From: Opeltia flavorubescens
Taxonomy: Eukaryota; Ascomycota; Lecanoromycetes; Teloschistales; Teloschistaceae
Assembly: GCA_000442125.1 (NCBI GenBank)
Contig: KE546967.1
Location: forward strand, 558,001-622,000
Direction: 5' to 3'
DNA length: 64,000 nucleotides
The notes under the pieces were generated by a model. It did not search any database, was not told the origin of the DNA, and saw nothing but the letters and a program-made list of their open reading frames with translations. The number at the start of each line of letters is the position of its first letter. Positions within the stretch are counted from its first letter, which is position 1. Made by a program: the position numbers and the translations under genes. Below, one piece after another: positions 1-10,978 of the stretch.

Positions 1-3000
1 ACCTGTTCTGTGATCTATGCATCGTACGACTTGACCGAAGCTACCCTTCCCAAGTATGTCAATGATTTCGTACCGGTACGCCAGATGATCGCCCGTCACT
101 ATGTTGTAGTCCCCTCGTTCATCGTCATAACCAAAGTTGGCTGTTTCCGCGTTCAAATCTCCGACGTGCTTTTTCGCCGTTTCTGTGCCACAAAAGTAAA
201 TGCTGTTGTAGTCCACGATCTCGCCTCGCTCAAAGATATTCAGCTTCGCCATACGTAATGCCTGATTTGGCAATACGCGTTCCTTGGGAGTTGCCCGTCG
301 TCGTAAAGCATCAAGCTCTTTAGCCGCATTCTCAGTCTCTTTGCGCTTCGAAGCCAGTTTTTTCATCTCATCTTCAGCTTGCTGGTCGTCTCGATCCAAC
401 TGCAACTCCGTAGTCTTTGAGTCCCGCAGAAAGTCTTTGAGGCTCATGCCATTAGGCCGTTGTGCGCCGCCCTCTAATGTAGATCTGACAGTTCGTTTCG
501 ACGTCGCTAATGGTGTCGCGTATTCTGACGACACGCGGGGGCTATCATTCAGAGTCCATGTATGGCTTCGGCTCCGGTCGACTAGAGGCGTGACCGGATT
601 TGACACCTTTCTTCGGGCAGTAGCACGATCACTTTTCTGTGATGGGCTTTCACTCTGCATCAGAGGCCCGTTCCAAGTCGCAGAGGCCGGTAACCTGGGC
701 GGAGGCATATCGTTATGTTTGGGTGGCTTCGGTGGTGTCTCATCCTCGCTTTCAACTCTGGTTTGAAATTTGGAACCACTTCGTTTCCGGTTGAGACTTA
801 ACTTACGACGAAGTGTCGTACCGAAAGACTCGGTTTCAGTATCAATAGGACTTGACTGCTCCACGCTCGAATTATCATCTCTGGTCGACCAGTAGCCTTT
901 TTGAAGTCGTGGTCCCTTCAATTTTGGCGGTCTGCTATCCGGCCTCAGGTCGTTCATTGTTGCAGAGTTCCCTTTACCAAGATACCCGAAGTGGCCACCA
1001 GCTTTAGGCAAGGATGAGGAAATAAATGGAGATATTGCACTACGGCCGCCACCTTCACGAGTATCTGTTATAGTCGAGCTAGAACTTTCGGTCCCATTCT
1101 GCAAAGAGTCGTCGGACCTTAGCGCATGATGGGAGGTGCTGCTTCGGAGTCGTACGGGGACGGGTACGGGGTCCTCAGTGGGCTTGCTTTTAGCAAAGAA
1201 GCTTGCTCTCGATGCAGTCATGGGCGTGCTTGGAATCCCTTTTGGGCCCACTTTGGGTGGAGGGGTGATTGATCCTGAATCCACAGCGGCTGTACCATCA
1301 TATAGAGCAGCAATCTTAGCTGCTGTTGGAGTACTTAAAGGTAGAAGATTCATTGGCGGTAATCTGAGAGGCTGGAGCGTCCGCCTGTTACTGTTGATAT
1401 TGAGGATACTGGGTTTGCTATCACTCTCCAAAGTGGCATTACCTGGACGAGGCTTCTTCATTGAAGATTTCCGAGGTAGCATAGGAGCGTCGCTATCTGT
1501 CGATGGAGTCGGTATACCATCCGCTGTTGAGATACTATGTAAGCTGATGGAATCATTCGGAAGACTTGATTTGCGGGCCGAGAAAAACGGTTGGTCAATC
1601 TCAGCCTTGGGAGAATCGTAAGCTTTGGGAATTGCAGGGACTGGTGGCACTTCCTCTTCGCTACCTGTAGGGAGAGGATCATGGCGTGTTTTGAGCGTTG
1701 GCAGTCTGGACGTAGAGAAGGTCTGTGACATACGGACGGGACCATTCGAGCTCAGACACGAATTGTAACTCGTGGTGGATGAATTAGATATACCTGAGCT
1801 GTATGACTTTCGATTTTGCTCGGGTGTTGTTCGGGAAGAGGTAGGGGTCAGGCTTTTCCGTGGGATGAAGGAAGGGGACGGCGGGAACGGTTCAGCAAAG
1901 GTTATAGTATCTGCTTGCGGAGTAGTTGGTGTGAAGGGAAGTGGCGGTGGATTAGGCATCACAGACATCCTTTTCAGTCTTCGAGCATCTGTCGGACTGA
2001 TTGTTCGTGCCGCTAATCCAGTGGCATGTGCACTGTTTGGAAGAATTGATTGTCTCTTCGCCGAAGATGGGGTAGTAGTTCTTTGCAGATTCGGCCTCCC
2101 AGGCGAACGTGATCCGGGTATCGAAGATAAAGTATTATCGGGAGTATGAAAAGGACTCCCAAAGGGATCTTGAGCAGAGCCAGATGGTATATGCAGCGAC
2201 TTCGTTTTATTTCGCCGTGCTGCAGAGGTAGCTGCAAGGTTTCCTCCCAGATCGCGGGGCGTCGGAAGGTTCTTACTTGCTGACGAGAATGAGGAGGTGC
2301 GAGACTCGTCAAGAAGGCTGTGGCTAGATCGTGAACTGGATTCCAGGCCATTGGCCAGGTCTTGTGTCAATATGCCGGGACCCACAGACTTTCGCGGACT
2401 CCGAAGCACGTTGATATTCGCATTCGGAGGTGGGAGCTGTCTTTTGCGAGGGGAATTTGCATTTATTACATCATTTGGGTGAACGACCGTGTTGGGTTCT
2501 CTTGATGGATTCAGAACTTTTGATTGACTATTGTGCCGACGTAAAAGCGATCCACTTCGACCAATACGAGATCCAGCATCCGTAGAACCAGCGCTTCGGA
2601 GCGGTGTCTTGATCTCATGCTTGTATTGCTGATCCACCATCTTAGGAGCTGGCTCTAACCAAGCAGAACCCCCATTGCCAGGCTTTGGAAAGAGGCTCAA
2701 GCTGGGTTCGTCGGTAGTGAGGCTTGCGTGGAAGTCGTCGAAGTTAACAGAGGGGAGGAAATCCAGTGATCCCGATGTTTCGTTATCCTCCTGAACAGCT
2801 CCTTCATTTGATGACCCAAGTTGTGGACCCGTTGGATGGTTGGCAGACGCCTGCCGCGAATGTGGGGTCATAGGAATTGCCCTGGCAGACCGCTGGGCGT
2901 TATAGTGAGATACACTAGAGAGATCAGACTTGGAGTCACTAGAAATTCATTCATCAACGCACCGTTTGGAGGGAGACAGCTGGAGGCCAGGAGCAGGCTG

Positions 3001-3126
3001 TAATGATTTTGGATCTCTGACTGATTGTCGTCTCCGACTTCCAAAATTCGACTTCAGGTCCGAGGCTAAGGGTGTACATCCAGCATCAGCTCCTAGTCGG
3101 CGTGCAGCAACATTTCCATCTGTCAT
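1..3126 (-). CDS. pom1: Pom1-like DYRK-family protein kinase, N-terminal part (runs off left edge)
   Basis: Dual-specificity (DYRK-class) kinase related to fission-yeast Pom1, a cell-polarity and cell-cycle-timing kinase at the cortex. About 1026 residues are visible. The first ~900 are a Ser/Pro/Arg-rich, apparently disordered region. The DYRK homology box (GEIVDYNSIYFCGT, then NFGYDDERGDYNIVTGDHLA) follows, and then the start of the kinase domain with the glycine loop LGKGSFGQVVRC at 1-50. The rest of the kinase lies beyond the window. Proposed exons are 3126-2963 and 2914-1. The 48-nt intron 2962-2915 has a GTGCGT donor and CTAG acceptor, and the join keeps frame. The start at 3126 (MTDGNVAARR) is tentative. 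An alternative first exon beginning MDNAG at 3240 could splice in through an acceptor just upstream. Family assignment is firm; Pom1 rather than another DYRK is inferred from the box sequence. Confidence 0.9.
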
Positions 3127-4068
3127 GGTTTTCTGGATCTTTTTCGACGGCCGCCCGTCTGCGCTGAAACATCAGCAATCGGTTCTTTGCATACGCAGGT
3201 ACCCTGACTGATACGTACCGACCACGCCTGCGTTATCCATCAAGAATGGCTTATAGGCTTAGAAGTAAAAGCGTGACCCTCGGAATGGTCGTAATTCTCG
3301 TAGTCTCTTACGGGACTGTATGTCGATCCAATGACCAAGCTCACATAAGGTCACAGCCAAGAAATGCAGACAAGGTGGCTTCGTACTGCAGGTGAATTTT
3401 AAAGAGCAGATGCCTCTTCACCTCCAATCGATCCCGACTCGGTCGAAACAAGTGGCCGGGTCCACTGTTGTCATTGAGACGAAGATGCCACCGACTTGAT
3501 ATATTGCATTGTGTTCCACGGAAAGCGAGAGTCAGCTTCGGTATCGCCGAGGATGGAGAGCATTTGATCCTGGACCTGGTGCTTGACTAAGAGCTGTCAG
3601 TATTGGAAGGGCGTCAAGAGCTGCCGGCATAATAGGGCGTATTAGTGGTGAGATTACGCTTTTAGGTGTTTACACACCCAAAGAAGGGGTGCTGAGATGC
3701 TCCCCGTATTGCATCGGGCACTAAATTGTAGATTGACAGGGATCAGAGCTAACAATTCAGCCGAGTGTCGGCAGTCAATAGACCTATTTACCCCGGTCCA
3801 AGAATGATTTAGTCAGAACTCCCTTAATGAGCAAGCGTAGTAATGATTTGATGGTTATTTAATTCTCATTTGGTTCGACAAGACGTCGGGTTGCACGAAA
3901 TTCACATTAACATTGGGTGCAGAGAACGCGTTAGACCCGTGCTTACATACAAACGGACGCCCTGTTCTTTACCAATAACTCTTATCGACCAAGCTGTTCA
4001 TCCGAATCATATATCGTGCATTGGTTTACATCAAATTTAGGCATTAATAGCCTGAGCTAAATTCATCA
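3127..4068. other. Divergent intergenic region between pom1-like and Bug1-like genes
   Basis: This 942-bp spacer separates two genes transcribed away from each other, so it should hold both promoters and 5' leaders. A possible extra first exon of the kinase gene lies at about 3202-3240. No reading frame, RNA gene or repeat stands out in the rest. Confidence 0.6.
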
Positions 4069-5936
4069 ATGGCAGACGCCGAAGAAAGGGAAAAGGCAGA
4101 GAAGCTCGCTGCCGCCAAAAAAAGGGTACGTGGCCTCAAAGCACCTTTGATCCGAATCCGAACACTTTATGACTGTATCTTCACTGATTGGTTTTCCAGT
4201 TTGAGCAACTCAAGAAGCAAAAAGAGAAAAGCAAAAAAGGTGGAGCTCAGAAGAAAAAAGAGGATGTTCCGGCAACCAACGAAGAACCAGCCGAAGCATC
4301 CTCAATTGAGACTCAGACTGAGGCCTCTAGGGAGGAGAATTCGGACTCCCATGCAGGTCAGAACATAGCGGCGGATGAGGAAGGCAAAGACTCGACCGAA
4401 ACGTCTGCCCTGTATGATAATCCTCCAAAGCCACTACATAATCGCCAGCCCTCGCTGAGCCTACAGTCCCGCATGCGATCTACCTCCTTTCGCCGCACGT
4501 CCGGAGCACAGTTGCCTACATCTCCTACGTTCAATGGGAACAAATCACCTATGCTCAACCCTGAAGAGGACGTTACGGAAATCTACCGCAAACAAGCTGC
4601 TCGACTAGATGAGCTGGAAAAGGAGATTAAGCGTCTTGCTAAAGAGAACCGAGACGCTGAAGCTCGTTACAAAAGAGCAGAAGAGGAACTCGAAGATCTG
4701 CGCGAAGTTAGTAGCGAAGTTGCCTCTCTCAAATCTAAGGCCTCACAGACCACCTCTCTATCCGAAGAAATATCCAAGCTGAAATCCGAAAATGCTTCTC
4801 TCCATCGCCAGAATTCTCAACTACAGTCCCAGACTGCACGTACATCTCGCCACGCATCTTCTCCTAGCGTCTCCTCCCCTGCACCAGGATCTGACCTCCA
4901 AGCCCAGCTCGATTCGAAGTCCTCTACAATTGAATCCATGGAACTTGAAATCTCAACCCTTCGCTCACAGCTCACAAAATCGACTTCGTCCTCCACATCT
5001 CACACAGAGCAGATCTCGGCCCTCGAAACCAAGCTCGATCGCGCCGAACGCGCTGCTGGCGCCGCCCAGCGCGAACTCGCTGATACGAGAAAGAACCTCG
5101 AGCGCGCCAGTGAAAAGGCAGTCAAAGATGGTAGCGAGCGTACTTCTGCGGAGACCAAAATTCGGACTCTGGCTCGTGAAGCCGAGGAAAGCAAAAAAAC
5201 AGCTGAAGAATCGACTAAGCGCATTGAGACATTGGATCGCAAACTTGCCGCTCTTCAGAATCTGCACAAAGAGAGTGACGGCCGCCGACAAAATACAGAG
5301 CGTGATGCGGCAGAAATGCGGCGACGTCTTGCAGTTCTCGAAAATGAGAATCTTCGTCTTCGTGAGGAGCGAGAACGCGCTCGCAAGAAGGATGCTGGCG
5401 CCGGCGGAGGAGGTGGGGACGAGGAGCTGGATGATCTAGAAGATGAAGAGAGAAGGAGGCTCGAAGCCAAGATTCGGGCTTTGGAATCTGAGGTCTTCGA
5501 TCTCAGGCGAGGTGTCTGGCGCGAGAAAAGGAGGGCAATGAGTAGCGGTGCCGAGGCGTCGGAAGCTGGTCCAACAAGTCCTGGGAGCAAGTTTGACGAC
5601 GTGGATCTCTCCGGTCCATCATACTTCAATAGCAATAGCACGAGAAGGCAGAGTAGGAGTAGTGGATTCACGAACGTGTTAAGCAGTGGCTTCAATGCCT
5701 TTACTGGTGGTGGAGGTGGGGGAGGGAGAGACAGAAGCAGTAGCCTGCTTTCGGATGATGACGATGAAGCATTCGACGAGGAGGCCTTCAGGCAGGCTCA
5801 GGAAGAAGAGAGCAAGAAGCGGATTGAGAGGGTGAAGGAAGTAAAGAGGGGATTAAAGGAATGGGAAGGCTGGAGGATGGACGTAGTAGATGTGAGGATG
5901 GGAGGAGGGGGAGCAGGGGAAATCTTCGACGTTTAA
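4069..5936 (+). CDS. Golgi coiled-coil protein, Bug1/GM130-like
   Basis: Predicted 597-residue coiled-coil protein. Exons are 4069-4125 and 4200-5936; the 74-nt intron has a GTACGT donor and TTTTCCAG acceptor and falls between codons. The N-terminus (EKLAAAKKR then FEQLKKQKEKSKK) is the short basic amphipathic segment seen at the start of GM130/GOLGA2 and yeast Bug1-type golgins, which bind Grasp/Grh1 and Uso1/p115 at the cis-Golgi. Residues ~130-300 and ~330-470 are strongly heptad-like and charged, with a Ser-rich linker between them. A Gly run and acidic patch (GAGGGGGDEELDDLED) and a second poly-Gly stretch follow near the C-terminus. The golgin role rests on the N-terminal motif and architecture only. 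A different coiled-coil tether is possible. Confidence 0.75.
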
Positions 5937-6373
5937 AATGTTCAGATTTAATATCTAGAATATATGTACTTTAACATCCCTCCAAATTTGATGCACATTC
6001 TCCATCAAATGATGTGTACTCTACTGGAACCACTTTGAATGCCAATGAATACTATACAATGGAGAAGATGACGGGTCTTCCTGGCAGCACTGAAGCTCTC
6101 TTCGATAGATGCTCTTCACAGTGCAGTTATTTGATGTGTGGAAATCATCTTTGAAAGAATAGATCAATAAATAAATTAGACGCTTGACATTCAACCGACA
6201 ATATACATTTTATGAGTAGGGCTGCAACAGCACTCACAACTGACGTCATTCGTTCAGTTTAATTCAGATGTTACGAGAACATAAATCTTTGAGTTGAGAC
6301 GTAACATCAATAGTACACCATTGGACCCACAGAACAACACAAGGCAAACAAAACTTTTCAACGAAGGTTCATC
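5937..6373. other. Intergenic spacer
   Basis: This 437-bp AT-richer stretch covers the 3' end of the Golgi coiled-coil gene and the upstream region of the next small gene. I see no additional gene or repeat in it. Confidence 0.5.
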
Positions 6374-6808
6374 ATGTCGTCTAATACATCAAAGGTTAGT
6401 CAAATGAGCAATCCATAAGAGACGAAATGATCTACTAAAACTTCGCCACAGGCGGACATCATCAATGAGCGCCAGCAAAACCTCCCTTTACCAGAAGAGC
6501 CGCCTGTTAAGAGTGACTGGAACTCTGCAGATCCTAGCACGGTCAATGTAGGCTCTGGGGGTGTTCAGAGCGATGTCTCATATGGTGGTGGCAGCGAGAG
6601 CGGACTACGAGGGCCGGCCACTAGCGATAGCAGTGTGAGGACTGATGGAGAGCAATTCGGTACCAACACGTCAGGGCCTGGAAAGGTACTGTGCTATCCT
6701 CCGATTCCGTCCTTGTTCAATACAGGGCATTTGACTGACTATCTATAGGTGGGCCGAGAAGGAAAGGACGATTTGGAGGGACTTCCCAGCGATGCGAAGA
6801 AGTCATGA
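6374..6808 (+). CDS. Small hydrophilic disordered protein (104 aa)
   Basis: I do not recognise this family. Three short exons give 104 residues: 6374-6394, 6452-6685 and 6749-6808. Both introns (57 and 63 nt) have good signals (GTTAGT..CCACAG and GTACTG..CTATAG), and every exon is a whole number of codons. The protein starts MSSNTSKADIINERQQNLP and ends with EGLPSDAKKS. It is rich in Gly, Ser, Asp and Thr, with no hydrophobic segment and no Cys, so it should be unfolded and soluble. It lies 480 bp upstream of another disordered protein gene in the same orientation with the same three-exon layout (two small exons plus one large). Hydrophilin-like stress function is a guess. Confidence 0.7.
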
Positions 6809-7288
6809 ATATTTAACATTCGATGAAGACGGAGCAGGGACGTTAGCATAAGAGAAGTTATCTAGCATGGTATAGCATTGATAATAATAGTATTCGAATA
6901 GACGTATTCTCAAACGCCTCAATACCGTAATTTTAGTTTCGCATTTACAGATCCCTAGATATGTGACCCAAATAGTTCCTGCTGGATAACTGTATACGTT
7001 GGCAAACGATCACCGTCTGGTAGCTATGCCTCGAGAGCACGATGTCAATTACAACGACCATTCCGTCCGATGTTTAGGAAGATCAAATCACATGTAACTT
7101 TTATTGGTGCGGCTTGGTGGGGCATGACATCATACATTGATGATGTAGTTTCGATATCGAATTTCACGTTCCATATCACCATTCTCAAATTCAAATTGGT
7201 TTACATCAACTCTCGAACAGTCTTTCCATTTTTCTGTAATCACCAAAACATCTAAATTTCTCTTACTTTTAATCAATTCACCTTGACC
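6809..7288. other. Spacer between two small disordered-protein genes
   Basis: This 480-bp spacer holds the likely 3' UTR of the upstream gene and the promoter and leader of the downstream one. No coding signal is evident. Confidence 0.5.
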
Positions 7289-8194
7289 ATGGCTCAACGT
7301 CAACCCGATCAGCAAGGCCTCGCTAACCAAGGTGATTAAAACATCTGAGCATTCCAAATACGGAAATACTGATTCCGAGCTATTTACAGGACAACCACTA
7401 GGAGGTCCATCTGACGGCACAAAAGTACGCGTGACTCCGCAACGACTACTAAGCTGCCCCAACTAACTCCAAGCTTCCAGGTGACCACCGACCCAGAATC
7501 CTACCAAAACCCCACCCGTGAAGGAGCCGGCCCCGTAGCCTCCGACTCCCTCGCCGCCGAATCCACCCGCTCCGGCGGCGCCTTCTCCGAAAACCGAGAC
7601 TCAGCGCCCCAATCCGTCAGCGGCAGTTCCTCTACCTTTAATAACACCGACACATCCAGCGCCACCGAGCTTGCACCCGCGCCAGACGCTGCCGAGCGTG
7701 AGGCGAAAGAAGCGTGGCAGGAAGTTCCTGATGAAGTTCGAGGGACTGCTGGTCAAAAATACCCCGAGGGAGCGGGGAATGTAGATTTCTCAGGCTCGCA
7801 TACTGCGGACGGCTACGCGGGTGGTTCTTCGGGTGGTAGTGGGTATGCGCCGTCGGGGATGCGTGGGGGCGCTGCTCCCGCGGGCGCTGAGGAGGATGAC
7901 AACACTTCATCTAAGGCGGAAGATGCGCCCGGATATGTTGCCAGCGTGAAGTCTGACCCTGCGCAGACGGGCAAGCCGCATGGGAAGAGTATCACGGAGG
8001 GCGGATTTGATTCCGATGATAGCAAGAATGCGAGCTTTGGCGCTGAAATTGGGTCGAAGGAAGATCCCGGGAGGGCGGCGACTGAGCAATTTCAAACGTC
8101 TGCGCAGTCGTCTGCGGGTGGGAAGGGGCCGAGACAGGGGGAAGTCACGGCGGATGGACAGTATGATGTTTTGGAGACTGAGCAAAGTCTGTAA
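7289..8194 (+). CDS. Conserved fungal disordered Gly/Ser-rich protein (263 aa)
   Basis: Three exons are inferred: 7289-7331, 7390-7424 and 7481-8194. The introns are 58 nt (GTGATT..TTACAG) and 56 nt (GTACGC..TTCCAG), and the phases match. The product starts MAQRQPDQQGLANQGQPLGG and lacks membrane or signal segments. Its C-terminal half carries blocks that I believe recur in uncharacterised Pezizomycotina proteins: ITEGGFDSDDSKNASF, KEDPGRAATEQF and GPRQGEVTADGQYDVLE. A central KYPEGAGNVDFSGSHTADGY block also looks conserved. No enzymatic motif is visible. The third exon has strong coding GC bias. The function is unknown. Stress-protective or chaperone-like activity would fit its composition but is not shown. 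Confidence 0.8.
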
Positions 8195-8495
8195 TATGTT
8201 GAGGTTGTGGTATTCAAATATAGATTGAGCTTTACTAATCAGATAGAAGCTCTGCATGTGAGATATGGAATGGACGACTTATGATATTGAGTTCTTTAAC
8301 TCATATTGCCGCATCAGAAGTCTTTTTCCTCATGCATTCTGATCAGTATCAAGAACTGCTTTTCGGGTATCTATAGTCAGCGTACTACAGGCATTAAAAT
8401 CCCTATGACAAATAAGCCATCGCCAACAGCTTCAACGTATAGACATACACGTCTCCTCCCAAAAAACGCCAAACAAAAAAATACTTCCATGCCAT
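8195..8495. other. Convergent 3' spacer
   Basis: This 301-bp spacer lies between the 3' ends of two genes facing each other (the disordered-protein gene and nhp2). Nothing else is seen. Confidence 0.5.
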
Positions 8496-9656
8496 TTATA
8501 CCCTCACCCCCTTCGCGGCTTTCACCACGACTTTGACTAAATCCGCATAAACCTCGTCCCACCCCTCTCCTTCATCCATCTCCTCGCCCTCCTTGCCCTC
8601 CTTCCCCTTACCCCTGTCTTTCCCACCCTTATCTCTGGAAATCATAACCACACTAGTTGGTCTCTTCGTGCTACCCGCCGCTCCCAGCTCCACTCGACTC
8701 GTCACAAAGACGTATGGAATACCGTGATCTTCGCACAGGACTGGAAGGTGGGATATGACGTCCATGGGGGAGATATCGGCAGCTAGGACGACGACTGCGG
8801 TAGGGAGGGAGGAGGTTGTCGAAGTGGTGGAGGAGGGCGATTTGCGGAGTGCTTTGACGACTTCTTTGACGCCGCGTTTGAGGGTTTTGTTCTTTGCCGC
8901 TGGAGGGATTGGGTGTTTGTTAGCATCAATTGACTTGTAGAAGAAAACATGTGTGGAAAGCGTGTAAATTAGGGGAGAGAAAAGGGGGAAGAAGCGTCAA
9001 ATTGTGATTTTTTGGGTCTTCTTGACAAATTGACGGGGTGGGGAAATGAAAGAAAAAGGAAATAGGCAGTAGCAATATAAAGCCAGATCCCCCTCTCCTC
9101 TTCGCTACAAGAGCAACAAAAAAGAAAGAAAAAAAGAACCAATCCACTGACCTCTCTTAACACCCTTAAGCACCTTCTTCCCAACCTTCTCATCTGCCAA
9201 AGGATGCGCAAACGGCACCAACGCCCCTATCAACAACGGCCTCCCCACCACCGCATTCTTCACCTTGACCTCCAAAACATCTCCCTCCCCATCTACATCT
9301 CCATCCTTCACAACAGCAACACTACCCGGTTTTTCCTTCTCCAGAGAATTCAGCAATTCCGTCGTCATCTGCACGTCTTCTGCTGCTGCATCGTTGGCTT
9401 TCTGTACCGCTACCCCATCCTCGGAAGTAGTATTTGTAGGAAGAGGTGTTTTCCCATTGCCTTCTTCTGTCTTTGAGGAGGAGGATTTTTTCTCTCGTCG
9501 GTCTTTTTTGTGTTCTTTCTTTTTCTCGGATTTATCTTTGTGCTTGGACGAGGAGGATTTGTGCACGCCCTCGGTTTCGGAACGTTTTTTCTCCTTCTTT
9601 TTGTCCCTCTTGAGGCGCTTCTCTTCGGATTCGGTGGATGGTTTTTCTTTTGCCAT
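8496..9656 (-). CDS. nhp2: H/ACA snoRNP protein Nhp2 (L7Ae family)
   Basis: Core protein of H/ACA ribonucleoproteins, which guide rRNA pseudouridylation in the nucleolus. Exons are 9656-9152 and 8899-8496, giving 302 residues. The intron of 252 nt (GTCAGT donor; GCTAAC branch and CCTCCAG acceptor) is long for this window. The L7Ae fold spans roughly residues 140-300: LADEKVGKKVLKGVKR reads across the junction into AAKNKTLKRGVKEV. The signature LGAAGSTKRPTSVVMI lies near residues 232-247. The first ~110 residues are a Lys/Glu/Ser-rich extension, and a second charged insert (GKDRGKGKEGKEGEE) follows the core, so the protein is about twice the length of yeast Nhp2. I chose MAKEKPSTE at 9656. An upstream in-frame ATG at 9758 would add 34 residues that look less conserved. 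Confidence 0.93.
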
Positions 9657-9995
9657 TGTGTGTGGTGGGGAGTGGCGGTTGCTGGTACGGACGAGAGCTG
9701 TAGAGCTTTTTCGTGATTTTGAAATTGTCGGAGCTTTGAAATTTGGGAAAGCCGACATTTAACCGAGAATGGCTGCCGAGCTTGGTTTGGGTGGGAAACG
9801 CTTGACCCTTGCCGCTATTATAGGCAATGGAAAAGGACAAAAGATAAGTGAGTATGACAATGGAAAGTTGGAGATCGAATAGACTGTAGTTGCAAATGCT
9901 CAGTGAATATGTACAATCCCCGGTCTAGAACAACCCGCAATCCGTACCCCTTCCTCCACTCCATTGAGAGCATCATCCATCACCACCTCCAAAGC
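9657..9995. other. nhp2 promoter region / qcr8 3' flank
   Basis: This 339-bp stretch lies between two genes on the minus strand. It should hold the nhp2 leader and promoter and the qcr8 3' end. An in-frame ATG at 9758 keeps open the possibility that nhp2 coding extends about 100 bp into it. Confidence 0.5.
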
Positions 9996-10674
9996 CTAAG
10001 CACGCACCGTTCCACCCTGAGTAGCCTCATCCGATTCCTCCGGAGCCATCGTCCGCCCTTCTTTCGAATTGTAGAACTCGTTCCTAAATCCCTCGTCAAC
10101 CCCTTAACCCACTTCAAACCAAGATGGGGGGCCATCGTTGGCAGATAAACGTACTTCTCAATAGCCCAATTCATAAGCAAGTACGCAGCCGCAAAAGGAG
10201 GAACGACGTATAGGAACTGCGCTTTGCACCTCCGGTAGGTATTAAAGACAGCGTTTCGTGCGGCGCCTGCGAGCGGTTTCTGTCGGTTGGAGGAGAGGGC
10301 GTAGGTTATGATGCCTTTTTGAGTTTGGGACCCTGAATAATTCCTGTATCAGCGGTGTGCCTTCCGCACTGCGTTTACTCGGGTTGCTTTGGGTAGCTCG
10401 AGATTGTATGAGGTGCGTGTTTTGTATTTTCAGAGGAGTTTGGCTCCCGAGCACACGTGAACTCAGTGATTGAAGATTATCATACCAAAGTTACCCCAGG
10501 GCCCCATGAATCTATTTCAAAACATTAGCATCTTGATCGTGATGAGGTACAGTCGGTTGGTTGTCCGAAGGAAAGAACGGTAGGGATGCGATTGGCCTTG
10601 GAGATTGCGGTATATTGGGAGGATATTCCTTTGACTTACTTGCCATGTTTGGGATCTAGATCACTGCCTCCCAT
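9996..10674 (-). CDS. qcr8: Cytochrome b-c1 complex subunit 8 (Qcr8)
   Basis: Small single-span subunit of mitochondrial complex III that packs against cytochrome b and the quinone site. Four exons, 10674-10640, 10511-10486, 10332-10155 and 10083-9996, total 327 nt and 108 residues with consistent phases. The protein reads MGGSDLDPKHGKFMGPWGNFG, then QTQKGIITYALSSNRQKPLAG and RNAVFNTYRRCKAQFLYVVP. The membrane helix PPFAAAYLLMNWAIEK follows, then the matrix/IMS tail NEFYNSKEGR. All are family hallmarks. The second exon is only 26 nt. Splicing at the GTACGT donor (10154) to the acceptor at 10084 restores the conserved WAIEKNEFYNSKEGR. Reading through would instead give a spurious basic tail. 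The short exons mean that simple ORF calling would miss it. Confidence 0.93.
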
Positions 10675-10978
10675 TGCGAACAAATGTCGGTGATGAGGAT
10701 TATCGAAGTAAAGAATTCTGAAGAGGTAGAAGTGCCACCCAATAAGCAATACCCAGCAGAAATGCGGTAGCCGTTATGGGAAATCTTGCGGTCGGCCTAG
10801 TAATTTACATGGCAATCGAAACAAGACATCGATATCCCCGAGCAAAAAACGAGTACTTTGCGTAAGAAGGGAGGAAAAATTTATAGAAGTTCCGTTTATC
10901 TCTAACGAGGGTATATACAAAGTTTCATTATTCGTCTAATATATGTACTTTGCAGATGCGTTGATATCAATGCCACTC
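10675..10978. other. qcr8 promoter / permease 3' flank
   Basis: This 304-bp spacer lies between two minus-strand genes. No gene or repeat is seen. Confidence 0.45.

Noticed and set aside
284-2482. Several open frames on the plus strand
   Set aside because: They overlap the long minus-strand kinase frame, whose translation shows clear DYRK motifs. The plus frames have no recognisable content.
4792-5439. 215-residue plus frame and two minus frames inside the Golgi coiled-coil gene
   Set aside because: Shadows of the coiled-coil reading frame, caused by its biased composition.
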